Assembly (NCBI GenBank): GCA_029959085.1
Contig: JARWIR010000002.1
Span: forward strand, 79,822,224 to 79,886,223
Length of the DNA stretch: 64,000 bases
From: Nemophila menziesii
Taxonomy: Eukaryota; Streptophyta; Magnoliopsida; Boraginales; Hydrophyllaceae
Direction: 5' to 3'
In this document: piece by piece, positions 34,040-45,671 of the stretch
How the letters are laid out: every line of letters begins with the position of its first letter
How positions within the stretch are numbered: position 1 is the stretch's first letter
Program-made: the position numbers and the translations under genes
The notes under the pieces: model-generated
Database searches by the model: none
What the model was told of the DNA's origin: nothing
The model's input: only the letters and a program-made list of their open reading frames with translations

Positions 34040-36497
34040 TCATCTTGACTCAAGAGTCACATGTTCCCCATTGATGGGTCTCAACCCCATCCCCCTCGAC
34101 GTATCCAGAACTACTCTCCTGGGTAGGCCTTTGGTAAAAGGATCAGCGAGATTTTCTTCTGATCGTACATACTCCAAGGCTATCACACCATTCTTCAGTA
34201 ACTGTTTTACTGAGCCATGTCTGATGCGTATATGTCTCTTCTTTCCATTGTATGCACTTTGATGAGCAACTGCAATGGCTGCTTGTGAATCACAATGGAT
34301 ACACACAGGTGTGGCCTTACCTTCCCAAAGGGGCACATCTGCTAAGAGACTTCTCAACCACTCAGCTTCTTGTCCAGCCATCTCTAGTGCTATAAACTCA
34401 GACTCCATGGTGGAGCGTGCTATACAAGTCTGTTTAGAGGACTTCCACGATATAGCACCTCCTCCTAAGGAGAAAACATAACCACTGGTGGAGTTAACTT
34501 CGTCATTGTCAGAGATCCAGTTTGCATCACAGAATCCCTCAAGAACTGCAGGGAAAGAGCTGTAATGCAATCCTAGGTCCATGGTACCTCGCAGGTACTT
34601 TCGAAGACGACGAAGTGCAACCCAGTGGTCATTACTCGGGTTATGAGTATAGCGACTAAGTCTACTGACAGCGTAGGCAATATCGGGTCGAGTGTAGTTC
34701 ATTAAGAACATCACACTCCCTATGATTTTGGCAGATTCGTTTTGGGATACAGCATCTCCAGAATTTTTAGACAAATGAATACTAGAATCATAGGGAGTAT
34801 TTACAGGTATCACCTCAAAGGAGTCGAATTTCTTCAACATCCTTTCTACGTAATGAGACTGACTCAGGGAAATACCATTACTGCTCCTAATGATTTTTAC
34901 CCCAAGAATTACATCTGCTTCTCCCATGTCTTTCATGTCAAACTTAGAAGACAAGAAGCGTTTGGTCTCATTTATGGTATGAAGAGAAGTGCCGAAGATG
35001 AGCATGTCATCTACATACAGGCAGATGATGGTACACTCTGATCCTCTTACTTTGGAGTAAACACATGAGTCAGAAGTGTTGACCACAAACCCATTGGAGA
35101 TAAGGGTACTATCAAGTTTTTCATACCATTTTTTTGGTGCCTGTTTTAAGCCATACAAAGACTTTTTTAACTTGCACACTTTATCCCATTGACCAGGAAC
35201 CACAAACCCTTCAGGCTGGGCCATATAGATCTCTTCATCTAGGTCCCCATTCAGAAACGCAGTCTTAACATCCATCTGATGTATGACAAGTTTGTGAATG
35301 ACCGCAAGAGCGATGAGGGTCCTAATGGTGGCGATTTTGGTCACAGGGGAATAAGTGTCGAAGTAATCAAGGCCTTTCTTTTGGGTGAAACCCTTAATAA
35401 CAAGCCTAGCTTTGAATTTTTCTATTGAGCCATCTGGTCTCAATTTTTTCTTAAAAATCCATTTGCTGTTTATGGGTTTGCTGCCTTTGGGTAAGTCAGT
35501 TAATTCCCACGTATGATTACTTCTAATAGACTCAAGTTCGCTATTAATAACTTCTTTCCAAAAACTAGCATCTACCGATCTCAAAGCATCGGCATAAGTT
35601 TTTGGGTCTTCCTCCATGAGGAGACAGGTGACAACCTGTTCACTTATCAGGTCAATGTGAAAACCTTCGGTTAAGAAGGTTGTGATGAAATCAGGTCCGA
35701 AACTTGACTCGGTCCTACGCCTCTTACTCCTCCTAAGTTCTTCCTCAGGAATACTACTAGGCACATAGGAGGTAGAGGGGCCAGGGGCACTATCACATAA
35801 AGGAACATTGACCTCATCAGATAAGTTACTAGAAGACAAAGGAGCATCAACAGTATGTATAGTTTTCAAAGGGAAGATGTTTTCAAAGAATTCAGCATCT
35901 CTAGATTCAAAAACGGAGTTATCATCTAATGATAGGAATCTATAGGCTGCACTATTCTGAGCATACCCTATGAATACAGAGTCTATTGTTTTGGGTCCAA
36001 TAGTGACTGTTTTAAAATCGGGTAGTTTGACTTTAGCCAGACACCCCCACACTTTTAAAAATTTCAGGTTAGGTGGAAACCCTTTCCACATCTCATAGGG
36101 GGTCTTATTTAGGGATTTATGGGGTACCCTATTAAGGACATAACATGCTGATAGAACAGCTTCCCCCCACATGTTGGTTGGTAAACCTGAACTTATTAAC
36201 ATAGCATTCATAGTCTCTTTAAGGGATCTATTTTTCCTCTCGGCTATGCCATTTTGTTGGGGGTGTATAGGGGGCACTAAGTTCGTGGATTATCCCATTT
36301 ATTTCACAAAACTCTTTAAGTGAATTAGAACTATATTCGTCTCCTCTATCTGACCTAAGTCTTTTGGTTTTACAGTCTAGTTGATTTTCTACTTCAGCTT
36401 TGTATTTTAAAAACGCGTTTTCCGCCTCGTCTTTAGTTTTAAGAAGATACACTTTAGTGAACCTAGAGTAGTCATCTACAAAGGTTAAAAAAGTTTT
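34040..36497 (-). pseudogene. Copia element B pol (integrase part, RT, RNase H)
   Basis: Minus-strand frame from integrase ([34 protein letters not shown]) through the RT start ([44 protein letters not shown], catalytic LYVDDM) to RNase H ([36 protein letters not shown]). From 36277 to 34040 the frame is open for 745 codons. A frameshift at about 36260 separates it from the preceding integrase piece (36452-36228). Protease and gag do not continue in this direction. RT and RNase H residues look intact. Confidence 0.88.
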
Positions 36498-36539
36498 CCG
36501 TTGCTTTTATCTTATCACCGTTTTTTTAATGACTTTTCC

Positions 36540-36986
36540 AAACTCGGCAGTTGCTGCATCATTGAATGCAAAGGCCTTTCCCAACGTGAATCAAGTGGAA
36601 TCTCTTAATGGTTCCAACTACAAACGTTGGGCACAAAAGATCCAAACTCGGCAGTTGCTTCATCATTGAATGCAAAGGCCTTACCCCCACGGGTCGGTTA
36701 ACCGACCCGTGTGCTGCCCTAGTATGAACTGGACTTCGTTCTATACGAGGATCCTCCACAATTAGTGGACAATGGAGTTCCCACTGAAGAAGAACAGACT
36801 AGGCATCTTGCTCTGGAAGCCAAGTTTAAACGAGCTAATACCATGGCTTGAGGGTGGATGTTGAATAATGTCTCAAACCTCATTTTTGATCTTCTTGCCA
36901 AAGAAAAATCGGCAAAGATCATATGGGAGACACTTGAGAAAATACGGTGATAATTTCACTAACAATTTAAAAAAGATTTTCCGGTG
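36540..36986 (+). pseudogene. Inverted gag fragment inside element B
   Basis: Plus-strand translation gives ESLNGSNYKRWAQKI, then HLALEAKFKRANTMA, GWMLNNVSNLIFDLLAKEKS and IIWETLEK, and ends near LKKIFRCTG: the gag of the same family (compare 41110-41460), but pointing opposite to the pol at 34040-36497. It contains frameshifts, a TGA after NTMA, and a 41-bp direct repeat (about 36537-36577 and 36641-36681). It abuts the LTR directly. Confidence 0.8.
36688..36711. repeat. 24-bp perfect palindrome
   Basis: A perfect inverted repeat centred on GGTTAACC, with arms CACGGGTC / GACCCGTG. It lies in the inverted gag fragment just after the second copy of the 41-bp direct repeat. Confidence 0.9.
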
Positions 36987-37422
36987 TACTGGTATCTTCT
37001 AACGGAAAGACTACTACTACAGCTGTTTTTATCTCGGAGAAAGAGGGAGAGAGTGTTTGTTTTCTTTGTTGATTTTTCGGTGAGATTACAAGTGGGGAGT
37101 GAGCACTATATATAGGGGAGGGGAAGTTCCAATCACGACCCCACGACCAATCACGTCCGTGATTTCCTCATTGCCAGCTTCACTATAAGAGCTGGACCCA
37201 AAACCTGTTTCATTTTTTGACTCCCCAACGACCCCACGCCGCCGCCGGGCCGGGCGGGAGGTGGTGGTGCGCGCGTGTGGGTTTGTCCAATGCCTTTTCA
37301 CTTGCATGGGGTTGAGCTCTTTGGAAGCTAAATGCCATCACAATGGCTAAAAGAAGCTCAAAATCTTTTTGCCCACCGATGTGGGAGAAAGCACTTTTGC
37401 TTTTCTTTCTAATGTTCCAACA
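36987..37422 (-). repeat. 5' LTR of copia element B (partly deleted)
   Basis: The right end ATGTTCCAACA matches the 3' LTR. On the minus strand a CCTATATATAG promoter box lies at about 37110-37122. Compared with the LTR at 32882-33512 it lacks a block of roughly 230 bp between GTGATTTCCTC and ATTGCCAGC (junction at about 37171). The left edge is set by where gag similarity stops. Confidence 0.65.
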
Positions 37423-39348
37423 TATAGATCCAGCTAATTGGTAAATAAATATTAATTTTTTGATCTATCTAACTTTTGAACTCTAAATATAAATGAAGTA
37501 TAGGTAATAGGCTTAGGACGATCTGGTGTAGCTGCAACCTGCAACTAGGCTTGCACTTGCTAGAGGTGCTTCAGTTTTGGGAATTGATCAGAACAAAACT
37601 TTGGAACCTTTACAACATGACATTGAAAAACACATCAATTTTAAGAAATATTAGGTAATTTTAATAATAAAATTCTTCAAGATGCTGATACAGTGGTTGT
37701 TTCACCTGGAGTTCCTTTAGAGAATTATGAGCTTGCTTCACTTTTACTATCGGTTAGGGCAATTTATACGCTTTTCTTTGTAAATTTATTTAATATTTTC
37801 ACACATACTTGAATTCAGGGAAAGTGTGTGATGTCTGAGCTGGATTTTGCTGCTGAGATTCTTCTATTAGCAGTAACAGGGACAAATGGAAAATCTACTG
37901 TTACCACATTTGCTGGACAGATTTTTTATTTTATTTTTTTGAATTATAAATGTTTTATATTGTTATCCACTCTGAACTATCCCTCATGATAGATCCTTGG
38001 GCTTTTAGATATTAAGACATTTGTTGGGGGTAACCTTGGAATTCCACTATCAGAAGCTGCTTTACATAGCTTCACATTTTCTGATCAAACACCTCTTCGG
38101 GCAAGTATGAGAAGATACAATTTTATTATTTTAAAATTATTATGCTTTCTCCCACAATTATATATTTATTACATAATTTTCAGGTTGTAGTAATTGAGGT
38201 TAGCAGTTATCAGTTAGAGATTCCAAATAAAAACTTGTGCCCTTCATTAAGATTATATTTGACTGAGTCTCTCCTTTCTATTTCTATGTATAGGTCGCTG
38301 TAATATTAAGTCTTACTCCTGATCATTTAGAAAGGCACAAGACAATGATGAGCTATGCAATGACCAAATCTCGTATATTTTCTCAAATGAGTGACAAAAA
38401 AATTGCTATTCTTCCACTTGGTATGTTTTTTTTTTAATTCTTCATGTTTATATATTTGACTAATGGATGTTTATAAAGCATGTATCATATATTTAGGCAA
38501 TGAATATTTGAATGAAGCAATTAGGAATATAGATGGAATAAATGTTACTTGGATTGGAGCATATCCTGGTGCCAAGGTAATATTTAATTTTGTGAATATC
38601 AATAAAGTTAGATATTTAAACTTGTATTTTTTGGTGTTGTGCAAAAGTTGTGAATTTTAATGTTGAAGAACTCGGATGTATTTCAAAGCATCAACTTGGA
38701 TAAATGAAGGCAATTGGAACACATAATTACGTTAATGCCACAGTTGCTGCACTATCTGTTATTGGTTTAGATATTGGAATAGATGTTGAAGCTATTAGTT
38801 CAACTATTCATGAATTGAAACCTCCACCTCATCGAATGCAGATTGGTAATTAAATAATTAATTAAATCATGCAAACAATTATTGATTTTAATACTTTTAC
38901 CGTTCATAAAGATAGTGATGGAGTTATATGGGTTGATGATAGTAAAGCAACATACACTGGATTAATCGGTCTTACTGAGTAAAAATCTGTCATTTTACTT
39001 GGTGGAATTGCGAAAATGTTTACTTTTTGATTTCCTAAATAACTCACTTTTGCTCTTCATGATCATAACCTTATTCTTCAGGTCACAAGGTTCTAATAGT
39101 TTTGAGCGGCTAGTACAACTTTGAACTCCCAAAGAGGTGTAATCACTGTATGTAATTTCTTCTTGAAGCATGATAAAATTGTTAGTAACTGAATAAAAAC
39201 AATTATGTGAATTTTAATTAGATATTTGATTAAATACACTAACATTGGTGTGTTTTCATTTTAAGTTTAGATTGTAAGGGGAGATGATTCGTAAGACATT
39301 GTCATGTCATAGTTTGAGTGTTCCATGCAAGAGAGCTACAAATCTTAA
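37423..39348 (+). pseudogene. MurD copy 3, exons 2-11 (5' part before transposon)
   Basis: Exon-like segments match copy 1 from exon 2 (starting 37504, VIGLGRSG) to the middle of exon 11. Damage is extensive: a 7-bp duplication in exon 2 leads to a TAG, one base is lost later in exon 2, exon 3 lacks 15 nt after the ILL of the AAEILL stretch, exon 8 has lost its first codons and carries TAA after QLG, exon 9 has TAA after LTE, exon 10 lacks 7 bp, and exon 11 has an early TAA. The P-loop TGTNGKST remains. The donor of intron 4 is GC (38101-38102), as in copy 1. Exon 1 was not found. Confidence 0.88.
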
Positions 39349-39696
39349 GGGGCAATTAATTTATAAGGCTCATTGATATGGGGGTTTATATTATAAATCT
39401 TCAACGCAACTAACCTTTAACTAGTCTAACTAGAAAAGGTAAAATATCAAAACACCCCTATTCCCCCTTTCATCACACTGAAACCCAGAAAACCCAACTC
39501 TAACCCTATTAATCAAACAGTCTCACCTTCCCTCCCCTCCCCACCATCGCCCTCACCAACCCACCCCACCATCACTTTCTCTAAACAAGAAAACCGCCGA
39601 TTCCCTTCCACTACCTCACCATCACCCTCATCACCAGATCTCACCTTCATCACCCTCGACGCTGTCTCTCTACAGCACCAGCAACCCTCCGCCAGC

Positions 39697-39918
39697 ATGC
39701 CACGTTCCACCTTCTCCGTCTTGCACCAGTCTCCAACGCCGCCGTCTCTTGCACCAATCTCCACTCCACCATGGCTCGATATATTGGTCACTCATCACTC
39801 CCTAGATCTTGCCTTTATCTCACCACAGAACCACCATTCTCTAGCGCAAAAAACCACCGCCGCCGAGGACGAGTCTCTCCATTCCTCAGATATGGTCAGA
39901 GCCACCTTGTTCAGGTAA
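39697..39918 (+). other. Small open frame inside the DNA transposon, unrecognised
   Basis: About 73 codons, Ser/Pro/His-rich (SVLHQSPTPPSLAPISTPPW), preceded by a C-rich stretch resembling a plant 5' leader or intron. A polypyrimidine stretch and AG at about 40014 could be an acceptor. I recognise no family; it could be a captured gene fragment or chance. Confidence 0.25.
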
Positions 39919-40035
39919 CCCAAGTTCAGATCCGTTCAAAATTCGTTTAATTTTTTTTTGTTCCTACACAATCTATGTTCGCATCATGTTTCATTGTATC
40001 TTATTTGTTTGCAGGGAGGGTACACACCTTCATCT

Positions 40036-40249
40036 TGTTGGATATATGCTATCTCCACTGATGAACATTTGATAGTCAAAAGTGGGGTTTGTTCTTTTCC
40101 CACATCGGTGGGTTATAAGAACATTTACCTACTTTTATACTTTGTGATTTTAACTAAGTCCAAAGAGCCAATAACCATGTACATGGCAAGGCATTGATTT
40201 AGCCCACACGCGCGCACCACCACCCGCCCCGCCCGGCCCGGCACCGGCA

Positions 40250-40297
<48 letters not shown>

Positions 40298-41009
40298 TGG
40301 GGCGTGGGTCGTGGGGAGTCAAAAAATGAAAAATGAAGTAGATTTTGTACCAGCTCTTATAGTAGTGGTTGACTACTCCAACTCAAACGTAGAGACAAAC
40401 CTCCACTAATCTCGCACGCGTTAAAGGGAAAGGATATTCAGCAGCTGTTACTTGGTCAAGTCAAACACGTGGGAAATAAAAAGGTCAACATAGCTGTTAC
40501 AGAATATTACAAACGTGGGGGTTACAAAGCAATCAAAACGTCAACCCAATCAAGTCAAATCCGGGAGAGAATCATGGGATTTAATAGGGACGTTTCTGAA
40601 GTCTTGTGTATTCCACTCCTCACCCCTATATATAGAGCTCCCATTCCACTCTCTACAGCGACGAATTACAAAGGAAAAAAAAAGAAACTCTGCCTCTTCT
40701 CTCACTCTCTAAAACACTAAACTAGTTGTTAGTTTTCCGTTCCGTTAGAGATAACCGGGTTCCGCCGGAATATCTTTTTAACGACCGAGGATTAGGCTCG
40801 TTTTTCTTTTCCGTGTAAGTTTGTTTTCGTAACTATTTCCGTGTAATTTTAATTCGATTTTGTAATCGCATTTCCGTGTATTGTTATTCGATTTTTGTAA
40901 TCGCATTTCAGTTTTATTGTAATAGTTAGATTACTTCAAAACTTTTTCTTTTCAGTCGTTTTTCGGAAACCATTTTCCTTTGTACAACTGGTGGTTATTT
41001 CTAATAACA
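40036..41009 (+). repeat. 5' LTR of copia element A (974 bp)
   Basis: TGTT...AACA ends. A CCTATATATAG promoter box lies at about 40625-40635. A GC-rich tandem tract (GGCGAC repeated about seven times) is at about 40250-40300. Two motifs in U3 (CCCACATCGGTGGG and TATAGTAGTGGTTG) are shared with element B. Confidence 0.92.
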
Positions 41010-41055
41010 ATTTAAAAAGATATTCATTTTCTTTTCCACCGGTTATTTTTGAAAA

Positions 41056-44000
41056 ATGGCTCTTCCTATTTTGGCTGTTGGTTCCTCTTTGAACACTAAG
41101 CCACTTCTCGACGCGAACAAGTTGGAACCCCTTAATGGTTCTAACTATAAGCGTTGGGCGCAAAAAATAATGATATGCCTTGAACAATATGAACTCGACT
41201 TTGCTATAGTCGAGGCTCCTCCACTTTTGGAGATTGGAGCTCATACTGAACAAGAGCTAGCTAGGCATGCTGCCCTCGAATCTAGGTTCAAAAGAGCTAA
41301 CACCATGGCTCGGGGCTGGATGTTGAACAACGTTACTAATCCCATCTTTGACCTCCTTGCCAAAGAGAAATCGGGAAAGGTCATATGGGAAACTCTCGAG
41401 AAGAAATATGGGGCTGATGATTCGGGTAAGAAAAAGTACGTGACTGGGAATTGGTATAATTTTAGACTTACGGATCAGAAACCCATGACTGAACAACTCC
41501 ATGTGTACGAGAACCTATGCGCGGAGGTTATTGCCGAAGGCATGAAGATGTGTGAAATTCTTCAAGCCAACATTTTGCTTGAGAAATTTCCCCCATCTTG
41601 GAGTGAATACCGCAACCACCTCAAGCACAAAAAGAAAGAAATGACCCTCCAAGAGCTCATCAGCCACATCCAAGTCGAAGAAGCGAATCGACTAAAGGAT
41701 AAGTCAATCTCTTTCCCTTCTCGTTCCTCCAAAGCTAATCTAGTCGAAGGTTCTGGCCAAGGTAACAAAGACAGGTTCAAAGGGAAGGGAAAGCAACAAG
41801 GGTCCAACAAATCTAAGTCTGGGGGAAACAAGAACCGCGGCAACACCAACAAACAAGGTGGAGGATTCAAGATCTCTGGTAAGATTCAAAAAACTAAAGG
41901 GGCCTGTTACTGTTGTGGCAAAGAAGGGCACAAAGCTTTCGAATCTCCCCAGAGAGCTGGCCAGGGTCCCAAAGCCGCCGCGAATCTGACTGAGACCGAA
42001 GAAATAATCGTTGCGGTAATGGTTGAGGTAAACTTGGTAGAGAATAAGAGCGAGTGGATCCTTGACACTGGAGCTTCTCGCCATTTCTGCGCAAACAAAT
42101 CCTTATTCAAGAAATTCGAAAAGGCAACTGATGGTGAGTGTGTGTACTTGGGTGACTCTTCCACCGCTACTGTTCTCGGGAAAGGTCAGGTTCCCCTCAA
42201 ACTCACCTCTGGTAAGACTCTTGAACTAAATGATGTTCTCTTCGTCCCCTCTCTCCGTAGGAACTTAGTTTCCGGGGCTCTCCTTAACAAAGTTAGTCTC
42301 AAACTTGTCTTCGAGGGGGGAAAAGTCATTATCACTAAAAATGACGAGTTCGTGGGGAAAGGGTACCTTAATAATGGCTTGTTTGTTTTAAACACTGTAA
42401 CCCTTAATGAGAATGCATCTAATTCCGCTTATATTGTTGAGTCCGTTCAAACGTGGCACGGTAGACTAGGTCATTTAAATGTTGCGTCTATTAAAAGGCT
42501 TATAAAACTTGGACTAATACCCGTTAACAACGTGGATGATTTTGAAAAATGTCAAATATGTGTAGAGTCCAAACTTGCGAAAAAACCTTTTAAATCCGTT
42601 ACCACGAGCCAAACCAAATTGCTTGAATTAGTTCATTCGGACTTAGCTGATTTTAAAAACTCCGCTAGTAGAGGAGGAAAACTTTATTACATAACCTTCG
42701 TAGATGACTACTCTAGGTTTACTAAAGTGTATCTTCTTAAAACTAAAGATGAGGCGGAAAATGCGTTTTTAAAATATAAAGCCGAAGTTGAAAACCAACT
42801 AGACTGTAAAATCAAATGACTTAGGTCCGATAGAGGAGGCGAGTATAGTTCTAATTCCCTTAAAGAGTTTTTTGAAACAAATTGGATTATCCACGAACTT
42901 AGTGCCCCTTATACACCCCAACAAAATGGCATAGCAGAAAGAAAGAATAGATCCCTTAAAGAGACTATGAATGCCATGTTAATAAGTTCAGGTTTACCAA
43001 ACAACATGTGGGGGGAAGCTGTCCTATCAGCCTGTTATGTACTTAATAGGGTACCTCATAAATCCCTAGAAAAGACTCCGTATGAAATGTGGAAGGGTTT
43101 TCCACCAAACCTGAAATTTTTAAAAGTGTGGGGGTGCCTAGCCAAAGTCAAACTACCTGATTTTAAAACTGTCACCGTTGGACCCAAAACTGTTGACTCA
43201 ATTTTCATAGGGTACGCTCAGAATAGTGCGGCATACAGATTCTTGTCATTAGAAGATAACTCTATTTGTGAATCTAGAGACGCTGAATTCTTTGAACATG
43301 TTTTCCCTTTGAAAGATTTAAATACTGTCAATGCTTCTTTACCTGTTGATAATTTATCTACTAATGATGTGGTACCTCTTTGTGATGTTTTTCCTAACCC
43401 CTCCACTTCCATGGAGCCTAGTAGTATTCCCGAGGAAGAACCTAGGAGAAGTAAGAGGCGCAGGATCGAGTGTAGCTTCGGCCCTGACTTTATAACAGCC
43501 TTTATAACAGAAGGTTCTCACATTGATCTATTAGACGAACAGGTAGTCAATTGCTTCCTCATGGAGGATGACCCAAAAACTTGTGATGATGCTTTAAAAT
43601 CTATAGATGCTAGTTTTTGGAAAGAGGCTATTAATAGTGAACTTGAGTCAATTAAAAGTAACCATACATGGGAATTAACCGACTTACCTAGGGGTAGCAA
43701 AGCGATTAGTAGCAAGTGGATTTTTAAGAAAAAGTTGAGACCCGATGGCTCAATAGAAAAATTCAAGGCTAGACTTGTTATTAGGGCTTTACCCAAAAGA
43801 AAGGTCAAGATTACTTTGACACCTATTCCCCAGTGACCAAAATTGCCACGATAAGAACCCTTATTGCTTTAGCCATCATTCACGAACTTGTAATACATCA
43901 AATGGATGTGAAAACCGCGTTCTTGAACGGAGATCTAGATGAAGAGATCTACATGGCTCAACCTTGAAGGGTGTGTGGTCCCTGGTCAAGGGGACAAAGT

Positions 44001-45137
44001 GTGTAAGTTGAAAGAATCCTTGTATGGTTTGAAACAGGCACCGAAAAAATGGTATGAAAAACTAGATAGTACTCTCATTTCATATGGGTTTATAGCTAAC
44101 ACTTCTGACTCATGTGTTTACTCCAAGGTAACAAATTCAGAGTGTGCTATCATCTGCCTCTATGTAGATGACATGCTCATCTTCGGTACTACTATTCATA
44201 TTATAAATGAGACTAAACGCTTCTTGTCTTCCAGATTCGACATGAAAGATATGGGAGAAGCTGATGTAATACTTGGGGTAAAAATCATTAGAAGCAGTAA
44301 TGGTATTACCCTGAATCATTCTCATTACGTAGAAAGAATGCTGAAGAAGTTTAATTCCTTTGAGGTAACGCCTGTAAATACTCCTTATGATTCTAGCATT
44401 AATTTATCCAAACATGTTGGGGATGCTGTATCCCAAAATGAATATGCTAAAATCATAGGAAGTGTAATGTTCTTAATGAACTATACTCGACCCGATATTG
44501 CCTATGCCGTGAGTAGACTTAGTCGCTATACTCATAACCCGAGTAGTGATCACTGGGTTGCACTTCGCCGTCTATTGAAATACTTGAGGGGTACCATCGA
44601 TCTAGGCTTGCACTATAACAAATTCCCTGCAGTCCTTGAGGGTTTTTGTGATGCAAACTGGATCTCTGACAATGACGAAGTAAACTCCACCAGTGGTTAT
44701 GTGTTCTCCTTAGGGGGAGGTGTTGTATCGTGGAAGTCTTCCAAACAGACTTGTATAGCACGCTCCACCATGGAGTCTGAGTTCATAGCACTAGAGTTAG
44801 CTGGGCAAGAAGCTGAGTGGTTGAGAAGTCTCTTATCGGATGTGCCACTTTGGGAGGAAGTGCCACACCTGTATGTATCCACTGTGATTCACAAGCAGCC
44901 ATTGGAGTCGCTCATAATAGCGCCTATAATGGTAAGAAGAGACATATTCGCATCAGACATGGGTCAGTAAGACAATTACTGAAGAATGGTGTGATAGCCT
45001 TGGAATTTGTACGATCAGAGGAGAATCTAGCTGATCCGTTCACCAAAGGCTTGACCAGGAGACTAGTCCTGGAGACGTCGAGGGGGATGGGACTAAAACC
45101 CATTAAGTGGGAACATATGACTGATGAGTCAATGTGA
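41056..45137 (+). pseudogene. Copia element A gag-pol with one stop and three frameshifts
   Basis: The first frame (41056-42819) gives gag (EPLNGSNYKRWAQKI), a zinc knuckle (CYCCGKEGHKAFES; the last Cys is replaced by Ser), protease (WILDTGASRHF), GAG-pre-integrase (WHGRLGHLN) and integrase. A TGA at 42817-42819 replaces the Arg codon seen in element B. The same frame resumes ([15 protein letters not shown]) to about 43785, where one G is missing; an extra T at about 43965 restores it. RT carries the catalytic CLYVDDM. A further shift at about 44857 precedes the RNase H tail ([17 protein letters not shown]), ending at 45137. It cannot make a full polyprotein. Confidence 0.9.
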
Positions 45138-45174
45138 TTTCCCCATCCCTAAGGCTCAAACCTAAATCGTCTTG

Positions 45175-45430
45175 TTCATAGCCACTTGTGGTGGTCCTTT
45201 TGAGAAGGACTTGATGAAAAAGGCGTACCGAGTGTTGAAACTCACATTTGAATTCATAGCCTTTATGGTGGTTCTTTTGAGAAGGACTTGATGAATTCAA
45301 GGGTAACTTTGAAACCCAAAAATTTCATGGTAGAGTGTTGAGGAGACGTCCTTGCACCACTCTCAAATGATTAAATCCACCAAGTTCATAGCCCCTAAAG
45401 GGTGGTCCTTAGAGAAGGACTTGATAAACC
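45175..45430 (+). repeat. Three hairpin repeats in 3' noncoding region of element A
   Basis: Units at 45175-45218, 45250-45298 and 45384-45430 share the core GGTCCTTTTGAGAAGGACTT, a short stem-loop, and outer arms able to pair (GAATTCAT with ATGAATTC in unit 2). They lie between the pol stop and the polypurine tract. Confidence 0.8.
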
Positions 45431-45671
45431 AAAAGGTGATGTTAGAGGGAACCATATCCTTGAAACGGGTAGAGTATGTGCTGTGAGGGTCTCGATCGAT
45501 AACCGTTAAAGTTCAAGAGTAAGTTCACTTAAACGGAATTCGGTGGTTGCCTCACTTCACTACGTGTCAATTCAAATCGCAAGATATTGACACTTAAGTA
45601 CAATTCACCCATTCTTCTTTCTGGAACCTTCTCACCAAACCTTTTTTTTGACATTCAAATGTGTGGGGGAT

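Larger units (their letters stand above)
32882..37422 (-). mobile_element. Rearranged copia element B (minus strand)
   Basis: Related LTR sequences lie at 32882-33512 and about 36987-37422 with a minus-strand pol between them, in the same family as the intact-ended element at 40036-46658. The interior is rearranged: gag is present as an inverted piece (36540-36986, plus strand), and the protease and N-terminal integrase are missing. The expected 5-bp target duplication is not evident (GTATA on the left, TATAG on the right), which also suggests rearrangement. Confidence 0.8.

Noticed and set aside
41257..42395. Minus-strand open frames across element A gag
   Set aside because: Shadows of the gag-protease reading frame on the opposite strand.
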